Source: a virus. Taken from it: DNA of 51,530 bases. The DNA lies in the IMG/VR virus record IMGVR_UViG_3300050821_000465, positions 1 to 51,530 of that record, one strand, 5' to 3'. Positions 13,832 to 22,008 of the stretch are shown here, piece after piece. A program made the translations under genes and the position numbers. The number at the start of each line of letters is the position of its first letter. Within the stretch, counting starts at the first letter, position 1. The notes below the pieces were generated by a model. The model was not told the DNA's origin. It did not search any database and worked only from the letters and a program-made list of their open reading frames with translations.

Positions 13832-14338
13832 ATGAATCCTACGAACGAATTACTCCATTTGCATGATGATCTCGACCTGCTTGACGGTCTCAGGATAAAA
13901 CAGGATGGCGCAGCACATCACAGTATGTTACGCTTCAGGCTGCTCTTGTGGACCTGCCGCCATCTGGTTGACGAAGCGGCGGAACACATACCCAGCGATG
14001 AACCGAAGCTGTGGCAGAATGCGCGAGCGGACATCGACTGTGCTCTTGCGTTGACGCATCGACCGAACCACGTCACGCAGAAATTGATCGCGGCAACTGA
14101 GTCAGCGCGGGAAGAAACGCGGTACTTGCTGACTCGGATCGATTCGGAGCTGGGCAACGAGTTCGAGCGATCAACAAGGGAATGGATTCCAATCCACGCA
14201 GCGCCAAACGGGAACTCGACAAGGAAACCGTCGAACGGTACGAGCGCATTTATCAGGAACTCCTCGAAGAACTCCGCAGTGTTCAGGCGATTCTCGCCGC
14301 ATTCGGCAAGCGGAACGCAGCATCTGAAACGCGCCTGA
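13832..14338 (+). CDS. Hypothetical helical protein, C-terminal part doubtful
   Basis: An ORF of 168 residues starting MNPTNELLHLHDDLDLLDGL. The first 115 residues look like a real, mostly helical protein. From about 14180 the reading becomes serine/asparagine rich with no structure and overlaps the next gene in another frame for 157 bases. Either the true protein is frameshifted here or the two genes overlap. Function unknown. The DNA at 13651-13831 upstream holds no gene. Confidence 0.5.
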   Translation: MNPTNELLHLHDDLDLLDGLRIKQDGAAHHSMLRFRLLLWTCRHLVDEAAEHIPSDEPKLWQNARADIDCALALTHRPNHVTQKLIAATESAREETRYLLTRIDSELGNEFERSTREWIPIHAAPNGNSTRKPSNGTSAFIRNSSKNSAVFRRFSPHSASGTQHLKRA

Positions 14339-14700
14339 AGCCATCGGTCACTGCACCGATCATCTACGACCTGCGCGAATACCTGCGCGAGCGCGGCGAG
14401 CCATGTCACCAGTCGGAGATCATCAGGGCTGTCGGCGACCAGCGACACAAGAAATATCCCACGCTGCTGCGCCCATGGGGCGATGTCTGGAAGTCGCTCG
14501 AATATCACAACCGCAACAGGAACGAGATCGTGTGCGTCGAGTGGCAAGGCGAGAAGCTCCGGCTGGCGAAGCTGAAAGAGAAGCCGCGCCAGCCGCGCGT
14601 TGTCGGCGGCAAGGAAGACTCGCCGGAGTTCTACTCCAAGCCGGACAACCTCTTCTGGTTCAGCGAACAGATCGCCAAGATGACCAAACGACGCAAATAA
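14182..14700 (+). CDS. Helical protein with a winged-helix/HARE-like domain (172 aa)
   Basis: A 172-residue protein. Residues 1-45 form a charged coiled coil (KETVERYERIYQELLEELRSV). Residues about 58-115 (APIIYDLREYLRERGEP, CHQSEIIRAVGD, DVWKSLEYHNRN, EIVCVEW) read like a HARE-type winged helix, seen in regulators and restriction-linked proteins. The C-terminus is basic. SD-like AAGGGA precedes the ATG. Last gene before the late leader. Confidence 0.68.
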   Translation: MDSNPRSAKRELDKETVERYERIYQELLEELRSVQAILAAFGKRNAASETRLKPSVTAPIIYDLREYLRERGEPCHQSEIIRAVGDQRHKKYPTLLRPWGDVWKSLEYHNRNRNEIVCVEWQGEKLRLAKLKEKPRQPRVVGGKEDSPEFYSKPDNLFWFSEQIAKMTKRRK

Positions 14701-14928
14701 TGACAGAATCACGCCAATCGCGTCAGGTTTCGATCTAACGATTTCAAGGTGTAAGGGGTCCACCGGGGAGCCAAACGCCCCTCTCAGGGCAATTCTGAGC
14801 GATTCCCGGCTGGTTTAGAGGCGATAGACGTCACTATAGTCTTGACACCGTCGTGCTGGCGTATGTTATCGTCCCGGTTAACTTCCCCAGTCAGCCGCTT
14901 CCACGCCAGCGCGACGACGTGACCCTGA
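14701..14928 (+). promoter_or_regulatory. Noncoding leader with a late promoter
   Basis: These 228 bases hold no convincing ORF. TTGACA at 14842-14847 followed by TGTTAT at 14864-14869 (16-base spacer) is a good promoter ahead of the small gene at 14929. Upstream there are short dyads such as CTCAG/CTGAG near 14787-14803. The early promoter spacer is absent here, so this unit is controlled differently. The promoter would mainly serve 14929-15201, because a strong terminator follows. Confidence 0.5.
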
Positions 14929-15201
14929 GTGAATAAGCCGATCTACGTCTACGCGAGCGACGCGAACACCAGCGTCGATGCTCCCAGCTTCCGCATCTCG
15001 CGCACCGACGCTTCTCATCGTTTGCAGAAAGGCTACGTGCGGTATCTCTCCGAAGATGCCGTGCAGCTGATGCCGCCAGCCGGGATCGAGGGCGATCGCC
15101 GGGACCAGATCATCAGCGGTCTGTACGATCAGGCATGGATGCCACGATGGAGTGCATGCTATCTGGTCTGGCAGATGCGCACCGAAGCGCCCATGGACTA
15201 A
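14929..15201 (+). CDS. Small protein of unknown function (90 aa)
   Basis: A 90-residue protein with a GTG start, beginning MNKPIYVYASDANTSVDAPS, with a tryptophan-rich end (WMPRWSACYLVWQM). No family recognised. It has its own promoter and is followed by an intrinsic terminator, so it forms a single-gene unit between the early and late regions. Confidence 0.65.
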   Translation: MNKPIYVYASDANTSVDAPSFRISRTDASHRLQKGYVRYLSEDAVQLMPPAGIEGDRRDQIISGLYDQAWMPRWSACYLVWQMRTEAPMD

Positions 15202-15239
15202 TGTCTATTCTCCGTTGCCAACTGTTCTCCTTGGATCAC

Positions 15240-15277
15240 TCGCGGGACAGCCTCGATTCTGTCCCGCGATTTTTTTT
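15240..15277 (+). terminator. Strong rho-independent terminator
   Basis: An 11-bp perfect stem, TCGCGGGACAG (15240-15250) with CTGTCCCGCGA (15259-15269), an 8-base loop and eight T residues (15270-15277). It separates early transcription from the virion genes, so late genes need readthrough, antitermination or a promoter inside 15278-15286 or the terminase gene. Confidence 0.93.
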
Positions 15278-15286
15278 GCACCAGTG

Positions 15287-15835
15287 ATGCACAAGAATCC
15301 CCAGAACACGATCGACTGGACGGCAGCGAAGATCGACTACGTCAACAACGGCGGCATGACGTTCTCGAAGATCGCGGCGAAATACCGCACGTCAACGCCG
15401 ACGGTGCGCCAGCGCGCATCGCGCGATCACTGGACCGCAGCACGCAAGAAACGCAACGACGATCTGGTGCAGAATGTCACAGAGAAACGCACAGAGCGTC
15501 TGGCAGAGCGTCTGGCGCAGTGCAACGAACGCGATCTGGAACTGGCAGAGCGCATCCGCAGGACGGTGACCGCGTCGCTCGATCGATCAGAGAAGACACC
15601 ACCAGAGGCGAAGGACATCCGTGCTCTGGCCGGAGCCGTCGAATCCGCGCAGCGCGTGGCGCGTCTTGCACTGGGCGCATCCACCGAGAATCCCGGCGAG
15701 CCGAGTCTGGTGACGAACCTGTCGCCGGAAGACCTGACAGATGCCGAACTTGAACTTCTCGACCGAATACTTGACAAGGCTGGCGCGACTCCGCGACGAC
15801 GCGTACCGACACCGGGAAGCGCAGCAATACAGTGA
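15287..15835 (+). CDS. terS: Terminase small subunit
   Basis: A 182-residue protein. An N-terminal HTH (AAKIDYVNNGGMTFSKIAAKY followed by TSTPTVRQRA) binds the packaging site. A charged helical middle (VTEKRTERLAERLAQCNERDL) provides oligomerisation. It overlaps the large subunit by 95 bases in another frame, a common arrangement. It ends in a disordered proline/arginine tail. Position and fold together make the call firm. Confidence 0.82.
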   Translation: MHKNPQNTIDWTAAKIDYVNNGGMTFSKIAAKYRTSTPTVRQRASRDHWTAARKKRNDDLVQNVTEKRTERLAERLAQCNERDLELAERIRRTVTASLDRSEKTPPEAKDIRALAGAVESAQRVARLALGASTENPGEPSLVTNLSPEDLTDAELELLDRILDKAGATPRRRVPTPGSAAIQ

Positions 15836-17216
15836 CTCGTTCACGCTCTACGCACGCACTGCGTGGGCGCTGATCGAGCCGACAACGCCGCTGGTCAGCG
15901 GCAGACATTTCGACGCACTGTGCGAGTACCTGACTGCAGTATCGCTGGGCCAGATCAGGCGGCTGATCATCAACATCATGCCGCGCATCGGCAAGTCGTC
16001 ACTGGTCTCCGTCCTGTGGCCGACGTGGGAATGGGCGCGCGATCATGCAACCAGTCGCTGGATGTTTGCCAGCTACGCGGAAGCTCTATCGACGCGCGAC
16101 TCGGTGCGGCGTCGCAACATCATCAACACAGAGTGGTATCGGTTCCACTGGGGCGAACACGTGCAGCTCGCAGCTGACGTCAACCTGAAGGACGAGTACT
16201 CCTCGACGAACTCCGGCTCCATGTATTCGACATGGATCGGCGGCGGCACTGGTCGCGGCGGCAAGCGTCTGGTCATCGACGATCCGCACTCGCCGAAGAA
16301 GGCACTCAGCGATGCCGAACGCGAGACAGCCGTCGAGTACATCCGCAACGTGCTCATGTCCCGGCTGGACAATCCATCGACCGACTCGATCGTGATGATC
16401 ATGCAGCGGCTGCACGAGAACGATGCGGCTGGTGAGTTTCTCGCCGACGGCGGCTGGACGCATCTCGATCTTCAAGCCGAAGCCGAAGAGCGCACCATCA
16501 TCTCGATGCCGATCACGCACAACGACTGGATCAGGGAGAAGGGCGATCTGCTGGAGCCAGTACGCTTCAATCAGGAAGTACTCGACACGCTCAAGCGCGA
16601 AATGGGATCGGTCGCCTACTCAGGACAGTACCTGCAGCGCCCAGCACCGAAGACAGGGATCATGTTCAATCCTGACTGGTGGCAGTTCTATGACGTGCTG
16701 CCACAGTGCGAGCTGGTGATCATGTCGGTTGACTGCGCGTTCAAGGCATTGAAGACATCGGACTATGTCTCGCTGCACGTGTACGGATTCAACGGACCAC
16801 GCACGTACCTGCTGGATCGCGTGACCGATCATCTGGGATTCACTGCGACGAAGGCGGCGATCCGCTCGATGATGGCGCGCTGGCGGCTGTCGCACGTACT
16901 GATCGAGGACACGGCAAACGGACCAGCCGTGATCGAGGAGCTGTCGCGCGAGTTCGCTGGCATCATCGCGGTCAAGCCGGAAGGTGGCAAGATCGCGCGC
17001 GCACAGGCAGCAACCGCAGACGTCGAAGCCGGGAACGTGTACCTGCCACAAGGCGCGGAGTGGACGCTGTCGCTGATGCAGCTGTTCGCAAAGTTTCCGG
17101 CAGTGAAGAATGACGACGACGTGGACGCGTTCACGCAAGCAGTGAACTGGCGTCGCAGCCGCGTGGATTACTCGATGTTCACCAACAGCGTGCAGGTCTA
17201 CGTGCCGCATGCTTAA
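15741..17216 (+). CDS. terL: Terminase large subunit
   Basis: A 491-residue DNA-packaging motor. The ATPase has a deviant Walker A, PRIGKSS (residues 81-87), and a Walker B LVIDD (177-181) leading into DPHSP. The RNase-H-like nuclease has Asp331 (MSVDCAF), Glu389 (LIEDTANG) and the NDDDVDAFTQA motif near 457-467. It acts at the portal to cut and pump DNA. Start 15741 keeps the N-terminal helix; there is no clear SD because it lies within terS. Confidence 0.96.
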   Translation: MPNLNFSTEYLTRLARLRDDAYRHREAQQYSDSFTLYARTAWALIEPTTPLVSGRHFDALCEYLTAVSLGQIRRLIINIMPRIGKSSLVSVLWPTWEWARDHATSRWMFASYAEALSTRDSVRRRNIINTEWYRFHWGEHVQLAADVNLKDEYSSTNSGSMYSTWIGGGTGRGGKRLVIDDPHSPKKALSDAERETAVEYIRNVLMSRLDNPSTDSIVMIMQRLHENDAAGEFLADGGWTHLDLQAEAEERTIISMPITHNDWIREKGDLLEPVRFNQEVLDTLKREMGSVAYSGQYLQRPAPKTGIMFNPDWWQFYDVLPQCELVIMSVDCAFKALKTSDYVSLHVYGFNGPRTYLLDRVTDHLGFTATKAAIRSMMARWRLSHVLIEDTANGPAVIEELSREFAGIIAVKPEGGKIARAQAATADVEAGNVYLPQGAEWTLSLMQLFAKFPAVKNDDDVDAFTQAVNWRRSRVDYSMFTNSVQVYVPHA

Positions 17217-17397
17217 CCAGAGCATCATCGACTTCTGGTATCACGCACACCAAGACGCAAAGCAGGTACTGTTCATGACACGCAAACAGCGCGAACGCAA
17301 GCGCGAAGAAGAGAAGCAGACCAAAGCACGCGGTCCCTACAAAGTCGCCAAGCCAGTCAAGAAACAAACCAAACCATCAAATGAGGACGAACCATGA
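17209..17397 (+). CDS. Small lysine-rich protein (62 aa)
   Basis: A 62-residue protein starting inside the terL stop region. The second half is highly basic (RKQRERKREEEKQTKARG) and probably disordered. Its TGA overlaps the ATG of the next small ORF, which supports it as a real gene. Function unknown. Confidence 0.6.
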   Translation: MLNQSIIDFWYHAHQDAKQVLFMTRKQRERKREEEKQTKARGPYKVAKPVKKQTKPSNEDEP

Positions 17398-17474
17398 GCA
17401 CAGCAGACAAGCCGAAGCCGCCCACTCCACCACCGCCGCCACAACCCAAACCACCGGAGCCGCCCAAGAAGTGA
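17394..17474 (+). CDS. Proline-rich micro-protein (26 aa)
   Basis: A 26-residue ORF, MSTADKPKPPTPPPPPQPKP and on to a PPKK end. ATGA links it to the gene before, GTGA links it to the portal GTG at 17471, and GAGGA sits 6 bases before its ATG. It overlaps the first 30 residues of the longest portal reading in another frame, so only one of the two is likely real. I prefer this one. Confidence 0.5.
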   Translation: MSTADKPKPPTPPPPPQPKPPEPPKK

Positions 17475-19012
17475 GTCCCTTCCTCGACCGCGTCAAGCAG
17501 CTGTTCGTCAAGGACGACGCTGGCTGTCTCCCTGCGGTTCCCGGCTATCCTAGCGGCTTCTACTCCGGCGGCGGTCCCATGAACACCTACACCGGGATGG
17601 GAACGCCGCGCGATCAGAACGCGCAGGGCTTCTACGGCTTTCCGCGCATCTTCTCGAAGTGGGAACTGGAGAACGCATACCGATCGAGCTGGGTAGCGAA
17701 GCGGATCGTGAACCTGCCGCCGAACGACATGACGCGCGAGTGGCGGACATACTTCATCGACGACGATCCCGAAGGCGCAGACGTAGACCAGATCGAAGAA
17801 GCCGAGAAAGACTTGCAGGTCAAGAAACGCTGCAACACTGCGCTGAAGTGGGCGCGCCTGTACGGCGGCTCGCTGATGTTCATGGGGATCAAGAATCAAG
17901 ACCCAGCGGAGCCGCTCGATCCCACCAGTGTCGGCAAGGACGATCTCGAATGGCTGCTGGTGCTCGATCGCTGGCACGTGAATGCCAACCAGTGGCAGCT
18001 GGAACAGAAGGACGCGTTCATCTACGACGTCGCGAATCCGCTGTTCGGCACGCCCCAGTATTACTACATCCTCGGATCGTCGCAGCAATGGCATGCCAGC
18101 CGCGTGATCCGCTTCGATGGTGAAGAGCTGCCGATGGACGTCTGGCAAGCGAACGCGCGCTGGAATGACTCGACGCTGAATCACGTGCTGCAGTCTGTAC
18201 TGGGACTGGAGTCGGCGCAGCGTGCATGCTTGCTGGCAATGCAGCAGGGATCGCTCGATGTCGTCTCGCTTCCCGGCATGCGCCAGATGATCGGCATGAA
18301 CGCGAACGGCATGGAGCAGATATACAACCGCGTGCGTGTGTTCAGCGATCTGAAGTCGGTCTACCGCGTCGCGGTCAAGGATGCCGACGAGAAGATCGAT
18401 CGCATCGCTGCTGCATTAGGCGGATACGACACGCTGTTCGAGAAATATCAGGACGAGATGTGCGGTGCGGCGGAAATTCCGCACACGGTCCTGTATGGGC
18501 AGAGTCCTGCGGGACTCAGCTCCACAGGCGACTTCGACACACGCCAGTACTACGATTCGATCTCAACGAAGCAGGAGAATGATCTTAGACCGCAGCTTGA
18601 CTATCTCGATCAGGTGCTGATCCGCTCCGCACTGGGCAACTATCCCGATAACTACAGCTACGACTTCAAGTCGCTGTGGCAGATCGATGAAGACGCCCAG
18701 TCGCAGATCGAACTCCGCAAGGCGCAGCGCGATCACATCTACATGACCGATGGCGCACTCGAACCAGAGATGGTCACTAAGCAGCTGTTCGAGGATCAGA
18801 CCTACTCGACATTGACACAGGACGACGTCGATCTGATCGAGAGCTTCAATGAACCGATGGACGCCGGGACTTCAGCAACTGCCGGACCATCCGCTGGCGG
18901 GACTGAAGAGGTAGCACTTCCCGGCGTCCTGCCGTCAAAGGCACTCCCACAACGTGGCAAACAAACGATCCCGGTCAGCGTCAAGACGGGGACTGCACCC
19001 GTCGCGCCGTAA
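17471..19012 (+). CDS. Portal protein (DUF1073 family)
   Basis: A 513-residue head portal that forms the ring through which DNA passes. The family is shown by FPRIFSKWELENAYRSSWVAKRIVNLPPNDMTREWR-type text near the N-terminus, ALKWARLYGGSLMFMGI, and AEIPHTVLYGQSPAGLSSTGDFDTRQYYD near residue 365. GTG 17471 is chosen for its coupling to the proline-rich ORF; the longer reading from ATG 17381 adds 30 low-quality residues. The C-terminal 60 residues are disordered. Confidence 0.93.
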   Translation: MSPFLDRVKQLFVKDDAGCLPAVPGYPSGFYSGGGPMNTYTGMGTPRDQNAQGFYGFPRIFSKWELENAYRSSWVAKRIVNLPPNDMTREWRTYFIDDDPEGADVDQIEEAEKDLQVKKRCNTALKWARLYGGSLMFMGIKNQDPAEPLDPTSVGKDDLEWLLVLDRWHVNANQWQLEQKDAFIYDVANPLFGTPQYYYILGSSQQWHASRVIRFDGEELPMDVWQANARWNDSTLNHVLQSVLGLESAQRACLLAMQQGSLDVVSLPGMRQMIGMNANGMEQIYNRVRVFSDLKSVYRVAVKDADEKIDRIAAALGGYDTLFEKYQDEMCGAAEIPHTVLYGQSPAGLSSTGDFDTRQYYDSISTKQENDLRPQLDYLDQVLIRSALGNYPDNYSYDFKSLWQIDEDAQSQIELRKAQRDHIYMTDGALEPEMVTKQLFEDQTYSTLTQDDVDLIESFNEPMDAGTSATAGPSAGGTEEVALPGVLPSKALPQRGKQTIPVSVKTGTAPVAP

Positions 19013-19850
19013 CGAAATCTGGTACAGGGCGCGGCTGCTGAACGTCGTCAAGACAGCACGCGCTTCGATTGAACCGCAGCTGCGCACGTTCATCGATGCT
19101 GCGATCAAAACGGACAATCAAGACCTTGCGCAGCACATCGCGGTGACGGCGCGCCACATGGTGCAGAAGGCAGCGAACGAGTTCAAGATGCACGGCAAGG
19201 CAGTCGCGATCGCCAGTGCGACGGCGATGATGAACCTGAAGACAGTGGATGAACACCTGATCGCGCAGGTCAAGCGAGTTACTGATGTGCGCATCCAGCT
19301 GCCCAAGCCGTCGATCTCGCACGCTGACATCACGGACACGGTCCGGCTGGGTACAGGCGATGCGCAGATCATCCAGTTCCCGCCGACGCGCTACGGCTCG
19401 CAGCAGAAGACCCAGTCGATCGTCAAGCAGCAGATCGCCAACAACGTCCAGCTGATCCGCTCGATTCCAGACCAGTACTTCGATCGGCTGGCAGATGATG
19501 TGTACGAGAACATCACGCAAGCGCAACGCTGGGAGACGCTCGCCGACAAGCTCTACACCACCATGGACTACGACGCGCAGATCACGCGCAGCCGCGCGAA
19601 CCTGATCGCGCGCGACCAGACGGCGAAGATGAACTCCGCATTCAACGAGGACAGGCAGACGTCCGTCGGCATCACGCAGTACCAGTGGCAGACCGCTGGC
19701 GATGAACGCGTTCGTCCCACGCATGCCGACAACGATGGACAGATTTTCGACTGGGACTCGCCGCCGGAAGTGACTGGACATCCCGGTCATGACATCAACT
19801 GCCGCTGCGTCGCGCTGGCTATGTTCGGAGAGTTGGAGGAAGCAGCATGA
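18954..19850 (+). CDS. MuF-type head morphogenesis protein
   Basis: A 298-residue SPP1 gp7/Mu gpF-like minor head protein. The C-terminal MuF domain is clear: RANLIARDQTAKMNSAFN (about 214-231), RPTHADNDG (254-262) and HPGHDINCRC (276-285). It starts at GTG inside the portal gene (59-base overlap). MuF proteins are carried in the head and can enter the cell with DNA; no toxin domain is fused here. Confidence 0.9.
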   Translation: MANKRSRSASRRGLHPSRRNEIWYRARLLNVVKTARASIEPQLRTFIDAAIKTDNQDLAQHIAVTARHMVQKAANEFKMHGKAVAIASATAMMNLKTVDEHLIAQVKRVTDVRIQLPKPSISHADITDTVRLGTGDAQIIQFPPTRYGSQQKTQSIVKQQIANNVQLIRSIPDQYFDRLADDVYENITQAQRWETLADKLYTTMDYDAQITRSRANLIARDQTAKMNSAFNEDRQTSVGITQYQWQTAGDERVRPTHADNDGQIFDWDSPPEVTGHPGHDINCRCVALAMFGELEEAA

Positions 19851-20017
19851 TTATCTACCTTCCGCTACTGGTGGCATTGATCGGCGTGCTGATGTACGCG
19901 CTCTGCACGAATCCCAAGCTGGTTGAAATCGGTCGCATCCTCTTCTGGACAGGATGTCTCGCGTTCCTGCTCGATCTGGGCGGCGGCAGGATGATCGGCG
20001 TTCTGCCGGGAAGATAA
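19847..20017 (+). CDS. Small two-helix membrane protein (56 aa)
   Basis: A 56-residue ORF that starts by ATGA overlap on the MuF stop. Two hydrophobic helices (IIYLPLLVALIGVLMYAL and ILFWTGCLAFLLDLG) are joined by TNPKLVEIGR. Similar small membrane proteins sit among head genes of other phages, without a proven function. A holin role is possible but unsupported. Confidence 0.72.
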   Translation: MIIYLPLLVALIGVLMYALCTNPKLVEIGRILFWTGCLAFLLDLGGGRMIGVLPGR

Positions 20018-20020
20018 GTC

Positions 20021-21214
20021 ATGCCACAAGGTAACGACGCAATCAAGCTGAACGCGAAGCGCAGCTACACGCCGGAAGGCTATCTCGTCGCTCCGGCGAT
20101 CATTGCGCGCAGCGGCATCCTGCCGTACTACGCGCGCGAACTGGACCTGAAGGACCGCGCACCGAACTCGATCGTGCAGGTCTACCGCTCGCCGAACGAA
20201 CTGGCGAAGGCTGCGCCCACGTTCGAGCACAAGCCGATCACCATGGATCATCCGCCGGAAGGCGTCGATGCTTCGACGTGGCGCGAGCTGGCAGTCGGTG
20301 ACGTTCACGACGTGCTGGCGAACAGCGACAAGATGCTTGCGACAGTGATCGTGCGCGACAAGGCGGCGATCGAGGAGATCAACAAGGGACGCCGCCAGCT
20401 GTCGAATGGCTACACCTTCGAGCTGCATCCCGCAGCAGCTGGTACGCAGGGCTACGAGTTCGAGCAGGTTGATATTCAGGGCAATCACATCGCGATCGTG
20501 GATCGCGCGCGGTGCGGACCTTCGTGCGTAGTTGGGGATCGCGATCCGATCACATCACGAGAGGAGCACAAGCCAATGATCAAAGTAGCAATGGACGGCT
20601 ATCCCGGCGAAGTGGATGAAGTCACAGCAGGGATCATCATCCAGAAACTGCAGCACGAGAAGGCGGCGACGGAAGAGCGCGCTGCACATCCCAAGTTCAG
20701 GATCGGCGACAAGCTGTGCGACGAAGCGGAAGCGAACGCGATCGTCAACCAGCTGAACGTCGAGCTGGCGAGAGCGAAAGAGAACACGCCGGAGAAGTTC
20801 AAGCAGCAATACGCAGCGGAGCAGAAGGTCTACGCGTGCGTGAAGGACATGTGTCCCGGCATCGAGATTCCAGAGAATCCAGACGTCAACGCTGTCTGCA
20901 CCACGGCGCTGCACCAGCTCGAAGCGAATGCGGCGACCAAGTCGCAGATCGCGGCGATCCTCGACGGCGTCGCCATCGACAAGGCATCGACGCTCGATCT
21001 CCAGCGCGCGGTGCGCACCATCCACGCAGCAACCGCAAGCGACCGTGACACCAGCAACCAGCACCGCCGGAATGTGCAGCTGGGGCGCACCATTCTCGCC
21101 ACTGACAGCACGACCAGAGACGCACGCACGCTCGACGGACGCGATGCATGGGTTCATCGCATCACGCACATCATGGATGAGAAGACCGACGACAGGTCTC
21201 TCGAACAACTGTAA
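20021..21214 (+). CDS. DUF2213 head maturation protease / scaffold fusion
   Basis: A 397-residue protein. Residues 1-165 are the DUF2213 domain (SYTPEGYLVAPAIIARSG, FEHKPITMDHPP, LSNGYTFELHPAA, NHIAIVDRARCG), a prohead protease-like fold with candidate His and Ser residues in those blocks. The remaining 210 residues are charged and helical (FKQQYAAEQKVYACVKDM...), as in scaffolds. It is followed by the cement and capsid genes, as expected. Confidence 0.88.
   Translation: MPQGNDAIKLNAKRSYTPEGYLVAPAIIARSGILPYYARELDLKDRAPNSIVQVYRSPNELAKAAPTFEHKPITMDHPPEGVDASTWRELAVGDVHDVLANSDKMLATVIVRDKAAIEEINKGRRQLSNGYTFELHPAAAGTQGYEFEQVDIQGNHIAIVDRARCGPSCVVGDRDPITSREEHKPMIKVAMDGYPGEVDEVTAGIIIQKLQHEKAATEERAAHPKFRIGDKLCDEAEANAIVNQLNVELARAKENTPEKFKQQYAAEQKVYACVKDMCPGIEIPENPDVNAVCTTALHQLEANAATKSQIAAILDGVAIDKASTLDLQRAVRTIHAATASDRDTSNQHRRNVQLGRTILATDSTTRDARTLDGRDAWVHRITHIMDEKTDDRSLEQL
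20576..21214 (+). CDS. Nested scaffold protein (in-frame internal start)
   Basis: Within the DUF2213 gene, an ATG at 20576 in the same frame is preceded at ideal distance by GAGAGGAG. The product (212 residues, MIKVAMDGYPGEVDEVTAG...) is exactly the helical scaffold-like half. Many phages make the scaffold this way, as in lambda C/Nu3. Seen: the start, spacing and frame. Inferred: that it is used. Confidence 0.55.
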   Translation: MIKVAMDGYPGEVDEVTAGIIIQKLQHEKAATEERAAHPKFRIGDKLCDEAEANAIVNQLNVELARAKENTPEKFKQQYAAEQKVYACVKDMCPGIEIPENPDVNAVCTTALHQLEANAATKSQIAAILDGVAIDKASTLDLQRAVRTIHAATASDRDTSNQHRRNVQLGRTILATDSTTRDARTLDGRDAWVHRITHIMDEKTDDRSLEQL

Positions 21215-21269
21215 TCCTGCACGAGTCTGAACAGCTCGCACAGAAACCCTCAAGTAATCGGAGGACAGC

Positions 21270-21914
21270 ATGGTAGACGAGAAGCACAAAACATCGCAGC
21301 ACGAACCGAATGAGGTGAAGGCGCAGCACGAGGCGGTGGCAGTCCAGTCACGTCCGGCTGGCAGGGCTGGCAAGGCTGGCGTTGATACTCAGGTAGCACC
21401 GCCATTCCCTGCCACGAATGACATCTGGCCGCGCCCACCGCTCGACGTGACTGGGTTCGGTGACCTGAGTACCGGAGCTTGGGACTTTGCTCCCGGTCTT
21501 CCCGGCTTGATCGCTGATGCCGGGATCAAGGACGTGATCACGCGCATCCCCGAAACCGCGATCGCGTTCGGCGTCTTCGTGCAGGAAGGCACTACGCAGG
21601 GATTCTGCAAGGCAGCTGGTGCTGGTGCTGGGCGCGTTCTCGGCATCGCCCTGCGCGACATGACGGCTGGCTTCGTTGATCCAACTACCGGACTGCTTGG
21701 ATACACAGCGCACCGCTGGGCGACTGGCATTCTGCGCGTAGGTCGCGTCTGGTGTGTGCCGAGTACTGCGGTAACACGCGGAGAAGATGCGACGTATGAT
21801 ACGGCGGATGGCACTCCCAGTGCTGGCGGCGCAACTCCTATCGTCGGCGCGACGTGGTACACAGATGCTGCAGCCGGACAGCTTGCAGTCCTGCAACTGA
21901 ACCTGACGAACTAA
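21270..21914 (+). CDS. Capsid cement/decoration protein (DUF2190-like)
   Basis: A 214-residue protein. After a polar, glutamine-rich N-terminus, the segment AFGVFVQEGTTQGFCKAAGAGAGRVLGIALRD...GYTAHRWATGILRVGRVWCVP and the GATPIVGATWYTDAAAGQLAVLQL end match the structural cement family that stabilises the capsid. AGGACAGC precedes the ATG. It sits directly before the major capsid gene. Confidence 0.8.
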   Translation: MVDEKHKTSQHEPNEVKAQHEAVAVQSRPAGRAGKAGVDTQVAPPFPATNDIWPRPPLDVTGFGDLSTGAWDFAPGLPGLIADAGIKDVITRIPETAIAFGVFVQEGTTQGFCKAAGAGAGRVLGIALRDMTAGFVDPTTGLLGYTAHRWATGILRVGRVWCVPSTAVTRGEDATYDTADGTPSAGGATPIVGATWYTDAAAGQLAVLQLNLTN

Positions 21915-22008
21915 GTGTCAACCACAAACAATTCAACCGCGATCCTACCGCGTGGCGGCGTACCTCACCCGCTCCTGCGAACACGATCGTCTGAGGGAAG
22001 GAGTCACA

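Noticed and set aside
17471-19012. Anti-CBASS function from the DUF1073 family label
   Set aside because: Some databases name the family after Acb1, but length, motifs and place between terL and MuF make it a portal.
20555-21373. 272-residue antisense ORF opposite the protease/scaffold gene
   Set aside because: Shadow frame with no start site or family; it also overlaps the cement gene.
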